A stretch of DNA of 51,907 nt from an uncultured Ruminococcus sp. (lineage in GTDB: Bacteria > Bacillota > Clostridia > Oscillospirales > CAG-272). The stretch is taken from assembly GCA_902762505.1 (NCBI GenBank), contig CACWOQ010000030.1:1-51907 (forward strand), written 5' to 3'. How positions within the stretch are numbered: the first letter of the stretch is position 1; every line of letters starts with the position of its first letter. Below, piece by piece: positions 48,963 through 51,907 of the stretch. Position numbers and translations under genes: made by a program. A model generated the notes under the pieces. That model was not told the DNA's origin, made no database searches, and saw only the letters and a list, made by a program, of their open reading frames with translations.

Positions 48963-50498
48963 ATGCTGTCAACTGTTTACACATGCGGGCTGCGCGGAAT
49001 AGACGGGTACGTTGTTACCGTTGAGTGCAGCAGCGCGTCGACGCTTCCGTATTTTGATATCGTGGGTCTGCCGGACACGGCGATCAAGGAGTCCAAGGAC
49101 AGGATCAACTCCGCCGTCATGAACTCCGGCATGGTATTCCCGCAGACGGGTCTTACGGTCAATCTCGCCCCCGCGGACAGAAAGAAAGAAGGCAGCTCCT
49201 ACGATCTGGCGATAGCCGTCGCGGTCCTCGCCTCCGCCGAGGTCATAAGTCCTCTCGCGGATCTTTCCGGTTCCTGCTTCATGGGCGAGCTTTCACTTTC
49301 AGGCGATCTGCGCCCCGTCCGCGGCGCTCTCTCGATGGCTGTCGCCGCGCGTGACGCGGGGAAAACCGAAATATTCGTCCCGGTCGATAACGCAAAGGAA
49401 GCTTCCGTCGTCGAAGGCGTCACCGTGTATCCCGCGAAAAGCCTGTTTGAAATCATCACACATCTCAATACGGACAACAAGATAACGCCCGTGACGTTCA
49501 ACGGCAGCGTATTTGCCGATTCGTTCACGGATTTTCTGCTTGATTTCGCCGACGTCAAGGGTCAGGAGGCGGCAAAGCGCGCGATCGAGGTCGCCGTCAC
49601 AGGCGGTCACAACATACTCATGATCGGTCCGCCCGGCACCGGCAAAAGCATGCTCGCCAAACGTATCCCGACGATCATGCCCGAGATGAGCTTCGATGAG
49701 GCGATAGAGACGACGAAGATACACTCCGTCGCCGGAACTCTTCCGCCCGACGTGTCGCTTATGACAAAACGTCCTTTCCGCTCGCCCCATCACACGATGT
49801 CGAGCGCCGGTCTTTCCGGCGGAGGTCAGATACCGACGCCCGGCGAGATATCGCTCGCGCACAACGGCGTTCTGTTTCTCGACGAGCTGCCCGAATTCTC
49901 GCGTTCAGCGATGGAGGCGATGCGTCAGCCGCTCGAGGACGGGCGCGTCACGATAACGCGTGTGAACGGCAAGCTTTCGTTCCCGAGCAAATTCATGCTC
50001 GTCTGCGCTATGAACCCGTGCAAATGCGGATATTTCGGCTCCACCGTGCGCAGATGTACCTGCACTCCGCAGGAAATACGCCGTTATCTGTCAAGGATAT
50101 CCGGTCCTCTGCTCGACAGGATCGACATACAGGTCGAAATGCCGTCTCTCACGTTCGAAGAGCTGGCAAAACGCCCGGGCGGCGAGACGTCAGCGACGAT
50201 CCGCGAGCGCATCCGCCGCGCAAGAGAGTTTTCCGCGGAAAGAAACAAATCGTCCGGCATTACGAACAACGCGCAGATGAGCAGCGCGCAGATAAGAAAA
50301 TACTGCAATGTGAACGCCGAAGGCAAAAAGATCCTGAAGGCGGCGTTCGAAAAGCTCGGGCTTTCCGCCCGCGGATACGACAGGATACTGCGTGTAGCGC
50401 GCACCGTCGCCGATATCGACGCGTCGGAGCAGATCACGGATTATCATATAGCCCAGGCGGTGAGCATGCGCTCGCTCGACCGCAAATACTGGCACTGA
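48963..50498 (+). CDS. comM: YifB/ComM-family Mg-chelatase-like AAA+ ATPase
   Basis: The 511-residue protein begins with the Lon-substrate-like domain of YifB (VYTCGLRGIDGYVVTVECSSASTLPYFDIVGLPDTAIKESKDR), then an AAA+ domain: Walker A GPPGTGKSMLAKR, FRSPHHTMSSAGLSGGG, Walker B LFLDELPEFSR, sensor MNPCKCGYFGS, and a C-terminal Mg-chelatase helical region with DRIDIQVEMP and LSARGYDRILRVARTVAD. ComM-type proteins are helicases that promote branch migration during uptake and integration of DNA. It is followed 28 nt later by purC. Confidence 0.94.
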   Translation: MLSTVYTCGLRGIDGYVVTVECSSASTLPYFDIVGLPDTAIKESKDRINSAVMNSGMVFPQTGLTVNLAPADRKKEGSSYDLAIAVAVLASAEVISPLADLSGSCFMGELSLSGDLRPVRGALSMAVAARDAGKTEIFVPVDNAKEASVVEGVTVYPAKSLFEIITHLNTDNKITPVTFNGSVFADSFTDFLLDFADVKGQEAAKRAIEVAVTGGHNILMIGPPGTGKSMLAKRIPTIMPEMSFDEAIETTKIHSVAGTLPPDVSLMTKRPFRSPHHTMSSAGLSGGGQIPTPGEISLAHNGVLFLDELPEFSRSAMEAMRQPLEDGRVTITRVNGKLSFPSKFMLVCAMNPCKCGYFGSTVRRCTCTPQEIRRYLSRISGPLLDRIDIQVEMPSLTFEELAKRPGGETSATIRERIRRAREFSAERNKSSGITNNAQMSSAQIRKYCNVNAEGKKILKAAFEKLGLSARGYDRILRVARTVADIDASEQITDYHIAQAVSMRSLDRKYWH

Positions 50499-50526
50499 TC
50501 TCAATTACCAAAAGGGGGATATAAAA

Positions 50527-51243
50527 ATGGTCAAAGGGAAACAGTTATACGAAGGAAAAGCAAAAAAAGTCTTTGAAACAAGCGATCCGTCGCTTCTGAT
50601 CGTCAGCTATAAGGACGACGCAACGGCGTTCAACGGGCTCAAAAAAGGCACGATCGCGGGCAAAGGCGTTATAAATAATCAGATGAGCAACCGTCTGATG
50701 AAAATGCTCGAGGGAAAAGGGATCCCCACGCATTTCGTCGAAGAGCTTTCGGAGCGTGACACGTTAGTCCGCCGCGTTTCCATCGTTCCGCTCGAGGTCA
50801 TAATCAGAAACATCTCCGCCGGTTCGTTCTCAAAGAGATACGGCGTTGAGGAAGGTATAGTATTCAAGAAGCCGACGATAGAATTCTCCTACAAGAACGA
50901 CGAGCTCGGCGATCCGCTCCTCAACGACGATCACGCCATCGCGCTCGGTCTTGCGACAGAGGAAGAAATAGCCGAGATCAAGCGCCTCGCATTCGCCGTG
51001 AACGACGCCTTGCGCGAATTCTGGTCCGGCTGCGGCGTCACGCTCGTCGACTTCAAGCTTGAATTCGGCAGACTTGCCGACGGAAAGATCATTCTCGCGG
51101 ACGAGATCAGCCCCGATACGTGCCGTCTCTGGGACAGCAAGACAAAAGAAAAACTCGACAAGGACCGCTTCCGCCGCGATATGGGCGGAGTTGAGGACGC
51201 TTACGCCGAGATCATGCGCCGCCTGAACGAGGCAATGAAATAA
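50527..51243 (+). CDS. purC: SAICAR synthase (phosphoribosylaminoimidazole-succinocarboxamide synthase)
   Basis: PurC ligates aspartate to CAIR in purine synthesis (EC 6.3.2.6). At 238 residues it has the usual length. Seen: LYEGKAKKVFET, SYKDDATAFNGLKKGTIAGKG, LEVIIRNISAGSFSKRYGVEEG, DDHAIALGLAT, LVDFKLEFGR, ILADEISPDTCRLWD and DKDRFRRDMGGVEDAYAEI. AAGGGGG precedes ATG 50527. Other pur genes are not in the window. A strong terminator follows. Confidence 0.97.
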   Translation: MVKGKQLYEGKAKKVFETSDPSLLIVSYKDDATAFNGLKKGTIAGKGVINNQMSNRLMKMLEGKGIPTHFVEELSERDTLVRRVSIVPLEVIIRNISAGSFSKRYGVEEGIVFKKPTIEFSYKNDELGDPLLNDDHAIALGLATEEEIAEIKRLAFAVNDALREFWSGCGVTLVDFKLEFGRLADGKIILADEISPDTCRLWDSKTKEKLDKDRFRRDMGGVEDAYAEIMRRLNEAMK

Positions 51244-51253
51244 AAAGTAAACC

Positions 51254-51298
51254 AAAAAGGACTGTCGTAAAGTCTGAAATCTTACGGCAGTCCTTTTT
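51254..51298 (+). terminator. Terminator of purC
   Basis: AAAAAGGACTG-T-CGTAAAG (51254-51272) pairs with CTTACG-G-CAGTCCTTTTTT (51281-51299) over an 8-nt loop, with one mismatch, and ends in T6. Confidence 0.9.
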
Positions 51299-51358
51299 TG
51301 ATCATTTTCGGGTATCAAAAAAGTTTTATCCCGTTTCGACGAGAAAAACGGGAGAAAG

Positions 51359-51419
51359 TGATATATTTCGCTTTGCGAGATGAGATATTTTTCCTGACGG
51401 AAAACGTGATATTCCGTCA
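51359..51419. repeat. REP-like array of GTGATAT units and small hairpins
   Basis: GTGATAT (51359-51365), GAGATAT (51382-51388) and GTGATAT (51406-51412) recur at 23-24 nt steps. Between them lie small palindromic parts, TCGC-TT-GCGA and TTTTCC-TGAC-GGAAAA. Similar units are common near tRNA genes of gut Firmicutes as far as I recall. There is no gene between 51244 and 51575. Confidence 0.6.
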
Positions 51420-51446
51420 TTTTTTCTCCTTTATAACTTATACTTT

Positions 51447-51542
51447 TTCACTATTCACTATTACCTCTTACTTCCCAAAAATCCTGCGCGGGAATGAACG
51501 AAGGGGAAAGAATCAGTGAAGAGTGAAGAGTGAAGAGTGAAT
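51447..51542. repeat. Two heptad arrays facing each other
   Basis: TTCACTA twice plus TTACCTC and TTACTTC (51447-51474) form four heptads; AGTGAAG three times plus AGTGAAT (51515-51542) form four more. The second is roughly the reverse complement of the first (TTCACT/AGTGAA), so the pair makes an imperfect inverted repeat around a 40-nt centre. The 7-nt period is the same as in repeats A, B and C, but the heptad sequence differs. Confidence 0.75.
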
Positions 51543-51546
51543 AAGG

Positions 51547-51651
<105 letters not shown>

Positions 51652-51690
51652 ATATAAAGCAAACAGAGTCTCCTCCGCTTGCTTGTTTGT

Positions 51691-51806
<116 letters not shown>

Positions 51807-51811
51807 TGTGT

Positions 51812-51907
<96 letters not shown>

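Overview
The window looks like one contig from an uncultured anaerobic Clostridia (Bacillota) bacterium of the gut type. The case rests on RNase Y, a tryptophan T-box, a DivIVA-like protein, a glycerol-1-phosphate dehydrogenase of the AraM type, a DUF5685 protein, a Clostridia-type macro-domain/HTH fusion, and promoters that mostly read TTGACA-N17-TATAAT with an extended -10. Coding DNA is GC-rich and rich in shadow ORFs. The sequence starts inside a dispersed repeat and ends inside a 5S rRNA gene, so both edges may be assembly breaks. I cannot place it below class level.

Layout. 1-155: repeat copy A. 260-8410 (+): a tightly packed row holding a metal permease, DUF5685, a J-domain protein, a membrane protein, recG, macro-HTH, a DEDDh exonuclease, and a pair made of a Cys-motif protein and a radical SAM enzyme. 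8407-8527: a promoter with an operator-like palindrome and a hairpin but no gene. 8623-14336 (+): LytR-CpsA-Psr protein, lipoprotein, L-rhamnose isomerase, Gfo/Idh/MocA oxidoreductase. 14368-17088: divergent lipid kinase and an unusual truncated, zinc-site-less methionine-synthase-like protein. 17138-20664 (-): predicted TIM-barrel glycosidase-like protein and a membrane-anchored CBM9-like surface protein. 20736-24676 (-): gltX, SGNH hydrolase, glnS. 24823-27470 (-): a cohesin-like scaffold and a dockerin protein; the scaffold's C-terminal membrane anchor is in the +1 frame. 27650-29911: DivIVA-like protein and a membrane lipase preceded by a coupled 23-codon ORF. 30003-34625 (+): HAD phosphatase, a prephenate-dehydratase-like protein of unknown role, glycerol-1-phosphate dehydrogenase, and an (alpha/alpha)6 glycosidase-like protein.

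35064-46965 (-) is the most informative part: an aromatic amino acid island. A Trp T-box (specifier TGG) controls trpXYZ, a tryptophan-type ABC importer. Directly behind it, a separate promoter drives pheA-aroB-aroC-aroEK-(repeat copy C)-aroQ-aroA-tyrA-aroF, which covers DAHP synthase through chorismate to prephenate dehydratase and dehydrogenase. The leader of this operon encodes a 20-residue peptide with six Tyr and one Phe codons, followed by mutually exclusive hairpins. That is a ribosome-mediated attenuator, a mechanism uncommon in Clostridia, where T-boxes usually do this job. Two different RNA mechanisms therefore seem to read Trp and Tyr/Phe supply within 3.3 kb.

47080-51243: rny (-), then the comM/yifB-type ATPase and purC (+). 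51359-51542: short palindromic and heptad repeats. 51576-51907 (-): end of an rRNA operon with two 5S genes about 5 nt apart and tRNA-Asn.

Candidates for undescribed biology, in order: the Tyr/Phe leader attenuator on an entire aromatic operon; the Cys-motif protein with repeated (I/L)MG motifs paired with a small radical SAM enzyme; the cohesin-dockerin pair with its anchor in a shifted frame; the degenerate MetH-like and PheA-like proteins.
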